From NCBI GenBank assembly GCA_017521425.1, contig JAFXCQ010000008.1, forward strand, positions 62,001 through 126,000: a stretch of DNA of 64,000 bases, in the 5' to 3' direction. Below, one piece after another: positions 8,453 to 17,156 of the stretch. The stretch's first letter is position 1, and every line of letters starts with the position of its first letter. Source of the DNA: Clostridia bacterium (GTDB lineage: Bacteria > Bacillota > Clostridia > Oscillospirales > Acutalibacteraceae). A program made the position numbers and the translations under genes. The notes under the pieces were generated by a model, which did no database searches, was not told where the DNA came from, and was given only the letters and a program-made list of their open reading frames with translations.

Positions 8453-9835
8453 ATGAATAACACAGAAAAATCTATGGAAAAGCTTGTTGCTCTTTGTAAG
8501 GGCAGAGGCTTTGTGTATGCAGGTAGCGAAATTTATGGCGGACTTGCAAATACATGGGATTATGGTCCTTTAGGTGTTGAACTTAAAAACAATATTAAAA
8601 ATGCGTGGAGAAAAAAGTTTATTCAGGAAAATCCATACAATGTTGGTCTTGACAGTGCAATTCTTATGAATCCACAGACATGGGTTGCTTCTGGTCATCT
8701 TGGTGGCTTCTCTGACCCGTTAATGGACTGTCGCGAATGTAAAACTCGTCACAGAGCAGACAATCTTATTGAAGACTTTGACGGTACTGTTGTTGCAGGC
8801 TGGTCAAATGAACAAATGATGGATTATATTAAAGAAAAGGCAATTCCTTGCCCAGATTGTGGTAAACACAACTTTACAGATATCCGTCAGTTTAACTTAA
8901 TGTTCAAAACCTTCCAGGGTGTTACTGAAGACAGTAAAAACGAGCTTTACTTAAGACCTGAAACTGCACAGGGTATTTTCGTAAACTTTGCAAATATTCA
9001 GAGAACTACAAGAAAAAAAGTACCTTTCGGTGTTGCACAGATTGGTAAATCATTCCGTAACGAAATTACACCCGGTAACTTTATTTTCCGTGTTCGTGAA
9101 TTTGAACAGATGGAACTTGAATTTTTCTGTAAACCAGGCACAGACCTCGAATGGTTTGAATATTGGAGAGGCTTCTGCCGTGACTGGCTCTATTCATTAA
9201 ACATTAAAGCAGAAAACCTTCGTCTTCGTGACCACGATAAAGAAGAGCTTTGCTTCTACTCAAAAGCAACAACAGACTTCGAGTACTTATTCCCATTCGG
9301 TTGGGGTGAGCTCTGGGGTGTTGCAGACAGAACTGACTACGACTTAACTCAACATATAAATACATCAGGCAAGAGCCTTGACTATTTTGACCCTGAAACA
9401 AATGAGCGATACATTCCTTATGTTATCGAGCCATCTTTAGGTGTTGAAAGACTCTTCCTTGCAATTCTTACAGAGGCTTATGATGAAGAGGTTGTTGACG
9501 CAGAAAAGAATGACACCCGCGTTGTTCTTCGTCTTCACCCGACTCTTGCACCATATAAATGTGCAGTGCTTCCACTTTCAAAGAAATTAAACGAAAAAGC
9601 AACAGAAGTATTCACCACACTTTCAAAGAAATTCAATGTTGAATTTGACGATGCAGGTTCAATTGGTAAAAGATATCGTCGTCAGGACGAAATTGGTACA
9701 CCTTACTGCATTACTTATGACTTCGAGAGTGAAGAAGATAACTGTGTAACAGTCCGCGACAGAGATACAATGGAACAAGTAAGGATTCCGATTGCAGATT
9801 TAGTTAAGTATATTGAAGAGAAAATTGAATTTTAA
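8453..9835 (+). CDS. glyQS: Glycyl-tRNA synthetase, single-chain dimeric type
   Basis: Class II synthetase charging tRNA-Gly, 460 residues. It is the alpha2 type found in many Firmicutes, not the split GlyQ/GlyS type. Motif 1 lies near [13 protein letters not shown], motif 2 is [19 protein letters not shown] and motif 3 is [20 protein letters not shown]...CPDCG pair suggests a structural zinc site near residues 85-140, and the C-terminal 110 residues are the anticodon-binding domain. Starts at 8444 and 8453 are both possible. AAAGGA at 8435-8440 is too close to the first (3 nt) and 12 nt from the second, which I prefer. Only 46 nt separate it from the exporter gene, so no T-box is present. 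Confidence 0.95.
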   Translation: MNNTEKSMEKLVALCKGRGFVYAGSEIYGGLANTWDYGPLGVELKNNIKNAWRKKFIQENPYNVGLDSAILMNPQTWVASGHLGGFSDPLMDCRECKTRHRADNLIEDFDGTVVAGWSNEQMMDYIKEKAIPCPDCGKHNFTDIRQFNLMFKTFQGVTEDSKNELYLRPETAQGIFVNFANIQRTTRKKVPFGVAQIGKSFRNEITPGNFIFRVREFEQMELEFFCKPGTDLEWFEYWRGFCRDWLYSLNIKAENLRLRDHDKEELCFYSKATTDFEYLFPFGWGELWGVADRTDYDLTQHINTSGKSLDYFDPETNERYIPYVIEPSLGVERLFLAILTEAYDEEVVDAEKNDTRVVLRLHPTLAPYKCAVLPLSKKLNEKATEVFTTLSKKFNVEFDDAGSIGKRYRRQDEIGTPYCITYDFESEEDNCVTVRDRDTMEQVRIPIADLVKYIEEKIEF

Positions 9836-9840
9836 CAGTA

Positions 9841-9875
9841 AAAAAGGAAGCACGATTTTTCGTGCTTCCTTTTTA
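9841..9875 (+). terminator. Bidirectional terminator between glyQS and the minus-strand operon
   Basis: Perfect 15-bp stem (aaaaaggaagcacga and its complement, 4-nt loop). The A-run on one side and T-run on the other allow termination of both converging transcripts. Confidence 0.93.
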
Positions 9876-9927
9876 TTAGTTGAATTAAAATGTACGTACC
9901 GTACTGCAACAAGAAGTGAATTCGATT

Positions 9928-11394
9928 TTATAAATCAGTAGCTTCTTCAGTGCTTGTTGCGGTTGTATCCGGTGCGGTTTCTTCGTCTGCAAGAGTTGTT
10001 GTTTCGGGCTCAATAATTGTTATCACAAATTCGGCTGTCCATAAGTTTAAGAAGTCGTTGAAGTTATCAACATATTCAAGCACAACTGTTTTTGTACCCG
10101 GCTTTGCTGTGGTTGGTATATATTGCAGTGTTACATCGTCGCTAACGTCTACAACTGTGCCATCATCCAAATATGCTTTTACAACAATGCCCTCCAATGA
10201 AAATTCCTCGTTAACATAATACGTTGTTTTTGTCGGAAGCTTTTCAATTTCAACCTTCGTTACATAAAGAAACGTATCAGTAGTTGTTGATTCTGGTAGA
10301 TTTGCATGATGCTTTTTTGTTTCCATAATTATATTCTCGGATGTAGTCGGTGTAGTTTCAATTGTTTCGGTTTTGTTTTCTTCTGGCTTGCTTGTGGAAT
10401 TGTCAACGTTATCATTTATTTTCTTATTAGAAACAATAAACGTCATTCTTTCCTGAATGCTTTCGTGACCGTGACCTGTTCCGAAGCCACCGTGGTCAGA
10501 GGTTACGATAATAAGCCAGTCCTCGGTGTCATAAGTAGGTCTTGCCTTAATTGCATTAAGAACTTCAAAGCCGTATTTGTCTGCGGCTTTAAAAGCTTCA
10601 ACGTAACCGGGATTGTTAATTGTAAAGCCGTAGCTGTGTCCGGTTGAGTCAGTCGGCTCGTAAATTACAAAAATGAAATCGGCACAATCTTTTTTAGATA
10701 TTTCGTTCAACGTATATTCGTGAGATGCTTCATCGTTTTTGCATTTGTTAAATGAAACGTTAAGCTTGTTTTCTTCGCAATATGCCTTCTCTTCAAGATA
10801 CGTAGCATCATCATCTGTGAAATGACCTGCCCATCTTGTAATGAATGAGGCGCTGTCAATTACTTTTTCTTCAGTAAGAGTTGTTAAAAGTGTTTTTGGT
10901 TCAACCGCTTTTGTAATACCGTTTCCCGTAATTTTGTGCTCATCTGCCCACTTTCCTGTAAGAATTGAACACCACCCAGGTGCGGTAGAAGTCATTTGAG
11001 TGTTTTCTTGAGGGTAGTTAACACCACCGCAATAAGCAAGGTTTATAGATGCACCGTCATCTAACAATGAATTGATAGCGCTATTTTCAGCTTGTATTTC
11101 CTTAAGCACATCTGCGCGACAACCGTCATAGCCGATAATAATTGCTTTCTTTTCGGTTTTTCCTTCTGCCAAAGGAGATTCAAAATGCTCTTTAACCATA
11201 TTATAAAGCTCGGTTTGCGGAATAGCAGTTTCAATAGTGTTTTCGTAATTTACCAAGGCAACATTTTGTCTGTATAATTCTTCTGTGTCAGCAGAATCAT
11301 TTGCATATTTCATTTTTGGAATCAAAATAGCGGAAGCAATAACGCCACCAACTAAAATAAGAGCTAAAACAACAATTAAGATTTTCTTCTTCAT
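9928..11394 (-). CDS. Membrane-anchored type I phosphodiesterase/nucleotide pyrophosphatase-like protein with Ig-like domain
   Basis: Extracytoplasmic alkaline-phosphatase-superfamily hydrolase, 488 residues. An N-terminal signal or anchor (about 4-27) precedes the catalytic domain (about 83-340). Visible metal and nucleophile positions are YDGCRAD, the nucleophile Thr in MTSTAPGWCS, EPTDSTGHSYG and SDHGGFGTGHG. A Thr/Glu-rich linker then leads to a Big_3-like Ig domain (about 375-465) and an acidic Thr-rich tail. It is the last gene of the minus-strand run and overlaps its upstream neighbour by 4 nt. Its position behind nucleoside-salvage genes suggests release of nucleosides from external nucleotides, but phospholipid or sugar-phosphate substrates are equally open. 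Confidence 0.75.
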   Translation of the reverse strand: MKKKILIVVLALILVGGVIASAILIPKMKYANDSADTEELYRQNVALVNYENTIETAIPQTELYNMVKEHFESPLAEGKTEKKAIIIGYDGCRADVLKEIQAENSAINSLLDDGASINLAYCGGVNYPQENTQMTSTAPGWCSILTGKWADEHKITGNGITKAVEPKTLLTTLTEEKVIDSASFITRWAGHFTDDDATYLEEKAYCEENKLNVSFNKCKNDEASHEYTLNEISKKDCADFIFVIYEPTDSTGHSYGFTINNPGYVEAFKAADKYGFEVLNAIKARPTYDTEDWLIIVTSDHGGFGTGHGHESIQERMTFIVSNKKINDNVDNSTSKPEENKTETIETTPTTSENIIMETKKHHANLPESTTTDTFLYVTKVEIEKLPTKTTYYVNEEFSLEGIVVKAYLDDGTVVDVSDDVTLQYIPTTAKPGTKTVVLEYVDNFNDFLNLWTAEFVITIIEPETTTLADEETAPDTTATSTEEATDL

Positions 11395-12776
11395 AAATTC
11401 AACTCCTTTTCTGTGTTCGTTTTACCAGAAAAATTTATAAATTCAACACAATCTTTTTTTATAACACTCGTAGCCATTCCGAAAATCATAAAGAAAAACG
11501 GTGTGGTGTAAAACATTGAATTACCAAATAGTGAAGAGAAAACATAAGTACCAACTGTACACACAAGACCTATTACAATTGGATTGTCTATTTTCTTTTT
11601 AAAATAAGTAACTGTGAAGGTAACAACAGAAATTAAATAAAATATTGCAGCAGGTATGCCTAAAGCGGCTGCGTGCTGAAGAAATTCATTATGCGGTCTC
11701 GTATCAGTAAGACCAACTGCCAAATAAGGCTCTTCTAAATTATCAGGACCAAATCCAAAAACAGGTTTTTCTTTAATAAAATCTATTGCGTGTAACCACA
11801 AAAGCCATCTTGTAGTACCTGCCTGAAGGGCTTCTTCACTTCTTGTATCTTTAATAATAGTACCGAAATCAATAAAAACCTGAAGCACATCAAGTAACGG
11901 ACTTTTACCGGTAAAAATTGAAATTATTGTTACAAAAATAAATGTTATGAATATAAAAATACAATGCTTTAATATTTTTCTGTTAAAAAGTGCACTTGCA
12001 AAAATTAAAGCACAACCACCAAAAATTATAGCGAGAAATGAACCGGTGGAATTAGTAAGAATATTTCCGTAAAGAAGAAAACCGACAAGAATCAATCGTA
12101 AAAAAAATTTAATTTTGTCTTTCTTTGTATTTAAGTTTAATCTTAATATCTCTACTGTGCTTAAAATGGTTGCTAAGCAAAAATAATAACCCGCATGGTT
12201 TTTCTGGTAAAAAACGGAATGAATTTGTTCTGTATGAAATTTAAAATTTAATACAGGCGAATTTATTATCATAAATACTGCAAGTATAAAAGCAACAGTG
12301 CTTAATAAATTAAATAAAATATGTAATTTATTACCCTTTGCGGCGATATATCCGCAACCGAAAAAACCACAGTATGCAAAGTACATAAGAAGCCCTTCTT
12401 CGCGGTATGAGCTTCCGTAAAATGAAATTTCAGGGTTGGTTGAAAATATACAGGCAAAAATGCTCCAGATAAGCATCATAAATAAAAATACAGGAACAAT
12501 ATTCAGTTTAAAATACTCAATATTTTTTAGTCTGAATGAAAATCTTCCTACAAAAAACGAAAGAAGTGTTACACCGCACCCTAAAAAACCAAAAAACAGA
12601 ATGTAATTGGTCAAAAATGAGTAATAGCCTGTAAAAAGTGCAATAAAGGGTGTTGAAATGATTGCCACTAAAATGAAAAAAGCACAGTTAATTAAAATGT
12701 TGTAATCGAGAATACTTAAAAGCTCTTTTACAGTAGTAGCTTTTTTCATTTCATTAAAATTTGCTTTTAGATTCAA
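11391..12776 (-). CDS. O-antigen ligase/polymerase-like membrane protein
   Basis: Polytopic membrane protein, 461 residues with about ten to twelve hydrophobic helices. It carries the family hallmark of a large outside loop before the late helices, followed by RPHNEFLQHAAALGIP, whose HNEFL resembles the conserved loop of WaaL/Wzy-type enzymes. Such proteins ligate or polymerise lipid-linked glycans, so in a Gram-positive an envelope glycan or exopolysaccharide role is likely. The start is TTG at 12776 with GGGAGG 7 nt upstream. It lies 23 nt behind the lipoprotein gene and overlaps the phosphodiesterase gene by 4 nt. The glycan substrate is unknown. Confidence 0.75.
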   Translation of the reverse strand: MNLKANFNEMKKATTVKELLSILDYNILINCAFFILVAIISTPFIALFTGYYSFLTNYILFFGFLGCGVTLLSFFVGRFSFRLKNIEYFKLNIVPVFLFMMLIWSIFACIFSTNPEISFYGSSYREEGLLMYFAYCGFFGCGYIAAKGNKLHILFNLLSTVAFILAVFMIINSPVLNFKFHTEQIHSVFYQKNHAGYYFCLATILSTVEILRLNLNTKKDKIKFFLRLILVGFLLYGNILTNSTGSFLAIIFGGCALIFASALFNRKILKHCIFIFITFIFVTIISIFTGKSPLLDVLQVFIDFGTIIKDTRSEEALQAGTTRWLLWLHAIDFIKEKPVFGFGPDNLEEPYLAVGLTDTRPHNEFLQHAAALGIPAAIFYLISVVTFTVTYFKKKIDNPIVIGLVCTVGTYVFSSLFGNSMFYTTPFFFMIFGMATSVIKKDCVEFINFSGKTNTEKELNL

Positions 12777-12799
12777 AATGTATCCTCCCAGGATAGAGA

Positions 12800-13558
12800 T
12801 TAGTTTTTAATTTCTTTGAAGTCCTGACTTAACCAAAAATCGGAAACAGAAAAATTGAATTTCTTCTCAAGCTTTTCCCTGTATTCATTTTCAGTTAATT
12901 CAGATTTGCCTTTTTCTGTTTGCTCATAAAAGCTTACAGAATCGCTCGTAGCTGTGTTGTGTGAGGATTCGCTGTAAAGGGCATACATCTCTTTTAATTC
13001 ACCGTTTTCTAAATCTGAAATGGTGTTTATTGAATCTGCTGCGCCGCCGGAGCCTTGCGTAATAAGAACACCTTGTTGATTTATAGTAGCTCTATGACGC
13101 GACCAAAAAGCATCCAACAATGTTAAAGTCTCGTTGTAAATGGTAAAAATAGCGATTATGCTATAATCTTTTCTTACCCAGAATAATTCATCAATACCGT
13201 CATTATTCATATCATACAAAATATAACCGTAATAATCAATGCTAAAGGCTTCCTCTCCGGTTGGCAGTTCTGCTAACATATTTGCCCAATGCTCGCTGTT
13301 GCCTGATGCAATCGCTGCTTTTAAGTCATCACTTATGTTAGGAAGAAATGTACCGTTGTTATATTTTTCTTCAAAATCATCTGAAAGACGAAAATCAAGA
13401 ATTTTTTTGTAATCGTTAATTAAATCAACATATAAAAACGGTTTTACGTTGTTTGTGGTTTCTGTTGTTTCTGGATTTTTGGAATTTACAGAGCTTTTAC
13501 ATGCAGAAAAATTAAATAAAAAAACAAAAATAAGAGTAAAAGCTAAAGCCTTTTTCAT
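12800..13558 (-). CDS. Putative lipoprotein of unknown function
   Basis: 252 residues. The N-terminus is a lipoprotein signal, with hydrophobic LAFTLIFVFLFNF followed by lipobox FSAC and a Ser/Thr/Asn linker. The central stretch YILYDMNNDGIDELFWV is an acidic DxNxDGxxE-like loop, as in EF-hand or FG-GAP-like calcium sites in many Clostridia lipoproteins. I recognise no enzyme. The ribosome site GAGG overlaps the stop codon of pdp, with only 2 nt between stop and start, so translation is coupled to nucleoside catabolism genes. Confidence 0.65.
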   Translation of the reverse strand: MKKALAFTLIFVFLFNFSACKSSVNSKNPETTETTNNVKPFLYVDLINDYKKILDFRLSDDFEEKYNNGTFLPNISDDLKAAIASGNSEHWANMLAELPTGEEAFSIDYYGYILYDMNNDGIDELFWVRKDYSIIAIFTIYNETLTLLDAFWSRHRATINQQGVLITQGSGGAADSINTISDLENGELKEMYALYSESSHNTATSDSVSFYEQTEKGKSELTENEYREKLEKKFNFSVSDFWLSQDFKEIKN

Positions 13559-13560
13559 AT

Positions 13561-14862
13561 TTACCTCACAATTTCATAAATAAGTGAAATTTCGTTGGGC
13601 TTTTCCCCTGAAAATTCTATTGCCGAGAGGAACTTTTCTTTTGCAGATTTTATTGTGTTTTCACTATTGGTATAAAGTGTGGCGATTATATCGCCTTTTT
13701 TTATTTTATCGCCTGTCTTTTTATTTAAAATTATACCGGCAGTCATATCTATTGTGTCGTCTTTCTTTTCACGACCTGCACCTAAAACAACAGATGAAAT
13801 ACCAATTTCTTCTGCATTCATAGAAGAAATATAACAGTCATTTTCTGCAATTATATCTTCTTTAAATTGTGCTTTCGGAAAGTTATCAGGATTTTCAATC
13901 CAATCTCCGTTACCGCCTTGTGCTACAACCCATTCCTTGAGCTTGTTAAAAGCACTACCATCAGAAATTGCATTTTCAACTAATTCACTTGCTTCTTCTG
14001 TATTTATGTTTTTTGAAAGTGCAACAATTTCTGCAGCAAGAGCACAAGCAACAAATTTTAAATCCTCAGCACCTTTACCCTTTAAAATTTCTATTGCTTC
14101 AATAACCTCAAGTGAATTGCCAATATTTTTGCCAAGAGGTGTATTCATATCGGTAATAATAGCCGCCATATTTCTGTCATTGTTTTTACCGATTTTAACC
14201 ATCTCTTCTGCAAGTGCTTTTGCGTCTTCAGGTGTTTTCATAAAAGCACCGCTACCACATTTAACATCAAGCACTATTGTGTGAGACCCTGCCGCTAATT
14301 TTTTGCTCATAATGCTTGAAGCAATAAGCGGAATACTGTCAACAGTTGCAGTAACATCTCTGAGAGCATAAAGCTTTTTGTCGGCAGGGGTTAAATTACC
14401 TGTTTGACCAATAACTGCAATACCAATATTTTTAACTTGCTCAAAAAATTCTTCATTAGTAAGAGAAGTATTAAAGCCGTCAATTGACTCTAATTTGTCA
14501 ACAGTACCGCCTGTGTGACCTAAACCGCGACCACTCATTTTTGCGATAATACAGCCTAAAGATGCAACTATTGGTGCTACAATTAAAGTTGTTTTATCAC
14601 CAACGCCACCGGTTGAGTGTTTGTCGACGGTTTTATTTCCGAACCCGGATAAGTCAACAGTATCACCCGAATTTGCCATAGCAAGTGTGAGCTCCGCAGT
14701 TTCTTTTTCGGTCATACCATTAAAGAAAATTGCCATTGTAAGAGCTGATGCCTGATAGTCGGGGATAGAGCCATCAGTATAACCCTTAACAAAAAATTCA
14801 ATTTCTTCTTTTGTTAATTCTTTATTGTCACGCTTGTTTTTTATAATATCATACATTCTCAT
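13561..14862 (-). CDS. pdp: Pyrimidine-nucleoside phosphorylase
   Basis: Phosphorolysis of uridine and thymidine or deoxyuridine to the base and (deoxy)ribose-1-phosphate. The 433 residues match the Pdp/DeoA family length. The glycosyltransferase family 3 phosphate-binding loop is seen in KHSTGGVGDKTTLIVAP. SGRGLGHTGGTVDKLES is the classical thymidine/pyrimidine phosphorylase signature, and the C-terminal domain continues to residue 433. Start at 14862 has GGAG 10 nt upstream and overlaps the cdd stop by 4 nt. Substrate range (pdp versus deoA) cannot be settled by eye. The sugar phosphate formed feeds DeoB, encoded two genes upstream. Confidence 0.93.
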   Translation of the reverse strand: MRMYDIIKNKRDNKELTKEEIEFFVKGYTDGSIPDYQASALTMAIFFNGMTEKETAELTLAMANSGDTVDLSGFGNKTVDKHSTGGVGDKTTLIVAPIVASLGCIIAKMSGRGLGHTGGTVDKLESIDGFNTSLTNEEFFEQVKNIGIAVIGQTGNLTPADKKLYALRDVTATVDSIPLIASSIMSKKLAAGSHTIVLDVKCGSGAFMKTPEDAKALAEEMVKIGKNNDRNMAAIITDMNTPLGKNIGNSLEVIEAIEILKGKGAEDLKFVACALAAEIVALSKNINTEEASELVENAISDGSAFNKLKEWVVAQGGNGDWIENPDNFPKAQFKEDIIAENDCYISSMNAEEIGISSVVLGAGREKKDDTIDMTAGIILNKKTGDKIKKGDIIATLYTNSENTIKSAKEKFLSAIEFSGEKPNEISLIYEIVR

Positions 14863-15269
14863 TTTGCTAAAATCTCCGGTTTGAAAGAGTGTGGTAGCAA
14901 GTCTTTTAATAAAACTTTGTCATAATTCTCGTTTTCTCTGACTATTAAAATTTCAAAATCATCGCTACAAAATTCACGCATAACTTGTCTGCAAACACCA
15001 CAAGGTGGAGTAGAGGAGGATATTATGCCATTTTTACCACCGACAACTGCGATTTTTAAAAAGCTTTTTTCATTTTCAGAAATTGCTTTAAAAAATGCAA
15101 CGCGTTCTGCACAAACAGTGGGGCTGAATGCAACATTTTCAATATTACAGCCTGTGTAAACAGTACCATTTTCAGTAAGTAATGCCGCACCTACTTTAAA
15201 ATTCGAGTAGGGTGAATATGAATTTTTCATAGCATCAATTGCTTTTAAAACCAATTCTTTATCTGTCAT
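14859..15269 (-). CDS. cdd: Cytidine deaminase
   Basis: Zinc enzyme converting (deoxy)cytidine to (deoxy)uridine, 136 residues, the small homotetrameric type. The catalytic block is CAERVAFFKAI, with Cys replacing the His of the dimeric type, and PPCGVCRQVM supplies the other two cysteine ligands. Glu of CAE is the proton shuttle. It lies 6 nt after deoB and overlaps pdp by 4 nt. Its product is the substrate of Pdp. Confidence 0.95.
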   Translation of the reverse strand: MTDKELVLKAIDAMKNSYSPYSNFKVGAALLTENGTVYTGCNIENVAFSPTVCAERVAFFKAISENEKSFLKIAVVGGKNGIISSSTPPCGVCRQVMREFCSDDFEILIVRENENYDKVLLKDLLPHSFKPEILAK

Positions 15270-15275
15270 AATTTA

Positions 15276-16391
15276 TCAACCCATTAAAAGATTTTTTACT
15301 TTTTCTGCAACGAATGTAAATCCGTCGATTGTGCCATTGTTTTTAGGTTCAATATTTTCACCATACATAATAAACGGAACATATTCTCTTGTGTGGTCGG
15401 TGCTTATATCTCCGGGGTCACATCCGTGGTCGGCAGTAATAATTAAAACATCATCACTTTTCATATTCTGCATGAAGGAAGGCAACCATTTGTCAAAATC
15501 ACTTAATGCTTTAGCATAGCCTTGAACATCATTTCTGTGACCATAAACCATATCAAAATCAACAAGATTTATAAAGCAAAGCCCGTTAAAATCTTTCTTC
15601 TGATATTCGAGTGTTTTTGCCATTCCGTCATCATTATTTTTTGTGTAGGTGTATTCGGTAAGACCTTTGCCTGCAAAAATATCATTTATTTTGCCAACAC
15701 CAATTACATCGAAGCCCTTGTCTTTTAATTTATCTAAAACAGTGTCTTCTGGTGGCTCTAATGAAAAATCGTGTCTTCGAGATGTTCTTTTAAATGGATA
15801 TTCGCCCTCAAAGGGTCTTGCAATAACTCTTCCAACACCAAGTTCGCCCACTAATAATTTACGAGCGATTCTGCAATATTCGTAAAGAGTTTCGGGTGGT
15901 ACAATACTTTCGTGTGCCGCAATCTGAAAAACACTGTCAGCAGAGGTGTAAACTATTAAAGCACCAGTTTTTAAATGCTCTTCGCCATAATCTTTAATAA
16001 CCTCCGTGCCGGAGTATGGCTTGTTACAAAGAACACCGCGACCTGTAAGGCGGGAGAATTCATCTAAAAGTTCTTTCGGGAAACCATTCGGGAATGTAGG
16101 CAAGGGTTTTTCGGAAACTATACCCGCAATTTCCCAATGACCTATTGTAGTGTCTTTGCCTTTGGATTTTTCACGAAGACGAGCAACCTCGCTTTTTAAT
16201 TCACCCTTACCTAAATATGAAAGTCCGTCAATCTCTGTAAAGCCTAATTCTTTAAGATTATCTATATTAAATTCCTTTGACTGTGAAATACTTTTGATTG
16301 TGTTTGCACCCTTATCACCGAAGCTTTGGGCATCAGGTGCTTCGCCAATTCCACAAGAATCAAGAACTATAAGAAATACTCTTTTTGCCAT
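15276..16391 (-). CDS. deoB: Phosphopentomutase
   Basis: Interconverts (deoxy)ribose-1-phosphate and -5-phosphate, linking phosphorolysis to central metabolism. At 371 residues it is slightly shorter than many DeoB proteins. Metal-site motifs of the alkaline-phosphatase superfamily are visible at both ends: LDSCGIGEAPD near the N-terminus, GKDTTIGHWE in the middle, and ADHGCDPGDISTDHTREYVP near the C-terminus. The first base of the start overlaps the last base of deoD. No deoC aldolase is seen in this window. Confidence 0.95.
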   Translation of the reverse strand: MAKRVFLIVLDSCGIGEAPDAQSFGDKGANTIKSISQSKEFNIDNLKELGFTEIDGLSYLGKGELKSEVARLREKSKGKDTTIGHWEIAGIVSEKPLPTFPNGFPKELLDEFSRLTGRGVLCNKPYSGTEVIKDYGEEHLKTGALIVYTSADSVFQIAAHESIVPPETLYEYCRIARKLLVGELGVGRVIARPFEGEYPFKRTSRRHDFSLEPPEDTVLDKLKDKGFDVIGVGKINDIFAGKGLTEYTYTKNNDDGMAKTLEYQKKDFNGLCFINLVDFDMVYGHRNDVQGYAKALSDFDKWLPSFMQNMKSDDVLIITADHGCDPGDISTDHTREYVPFIMYGENIEPKNNGTIDGFTFVAEKVKNLLMG

Positions 16392-17119
16392 TATTTATTC
16401 TCCAATTCGACTGCAGTTTCAAGTGCCAATTTCATCATATCTGTAAATGAGTTCTGTCTTTCTATTGCAGGGAGAGATTCACCTGTAATCAGGTGGTCAG
16501 AAATTGTGAAAATAGCACCTGCGCGTTTTCCTGCTCGTGCAGCATTCATAAAGAGTGCTGCTGCTTCCATTTCAACTGCGAGTACACCCATTTTCTGCCA
16601 GTTAGCTGAAAGCTCTGGTGTATCGCCATAAAACACATCAGAAGAAAGTACATTACCAACCTCGTATTTTAGTCCTAATTCTTCTGTTTTTTCTACTATT
16701 GTTCTTAAAACAGTAAAATCTGAAATAGGTGCAAAGTCACCTGGTAAATTAAAGGTGTGACTGTATCTTGAAGTGGTGCAGGCACCTTGTGCAATAACAA
16801 TGTCACGCACCTTTACTTTGTCGCACATACCACCAGCAGAGCCGATTCTTATAATATTATCTACATCGAAGAAGTTAAAAAGCTCGTAACTGTAAATTCC
16901 GATAGATGGCATACCCATACCTGAAGCCATAACAGAAACACGAGTATTATTGTAAAAACCCGTGTAGCCTTGAATTCCACGGACATTGTTTACAAGTTCT
17001 GCTTTTTCCAAAAAATTTTCTGCTATAAATTTTGCTCTTAACGGGTCACCCGGCATAAGCACAGTTTTTGCAAAATCTTCTGGCTTCGCGTCAATGTGCG
17101 GTGTTGGATAGTTTTTCAT
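16391..17119 (-). CDS. deoD: Purine-nucleoside phosphorylase, DeoD type
   Basis: Hexameric PNP that phosphorolyses purine (deoxy)nucleosides, 242 residues. Family motifs are the start THPHID-like block (PTPHIDAKPEDFAKT), VLMPGDPLRAKFIA, SGMGMPSIGIYSYEL with the phosphate-binding Arg and Ser region, IRIGSAGGM, EMEAAALF and SDHLITGE. AAGGAG lies 10 nt before the ATG. Only 37 nt separate it from the upstream ABC exporter gene, without a visible terminator, so it probably belongs to the same transcript. Confidence 0.95.
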   Translation of the reverse strand: MKNYPTPHIDAKPEDFAKTVLMPGDPLRAKFIAENFLEKAELVNNVRGIQGYTGFYNNTRVSVMASGMGMPSIGIYSYELFNFFDVDNIIRIGSAGGMCDKVKVRDIVIAQGACTTSRYSHTFNLPGDFAPISDFTVLRTIVEKTEELGLKYEVGNVLSSDVFYGDTPELSANWQKMGVLAVEMEAAALFMNAARAGKRAGAIFTISDHLITGESLPAIERQNSFTDMMKLALETAVELENK

Positions 17120-17156
17120 AAAATCAACTCCTTAATAATTTTAAAATAAACTAAAA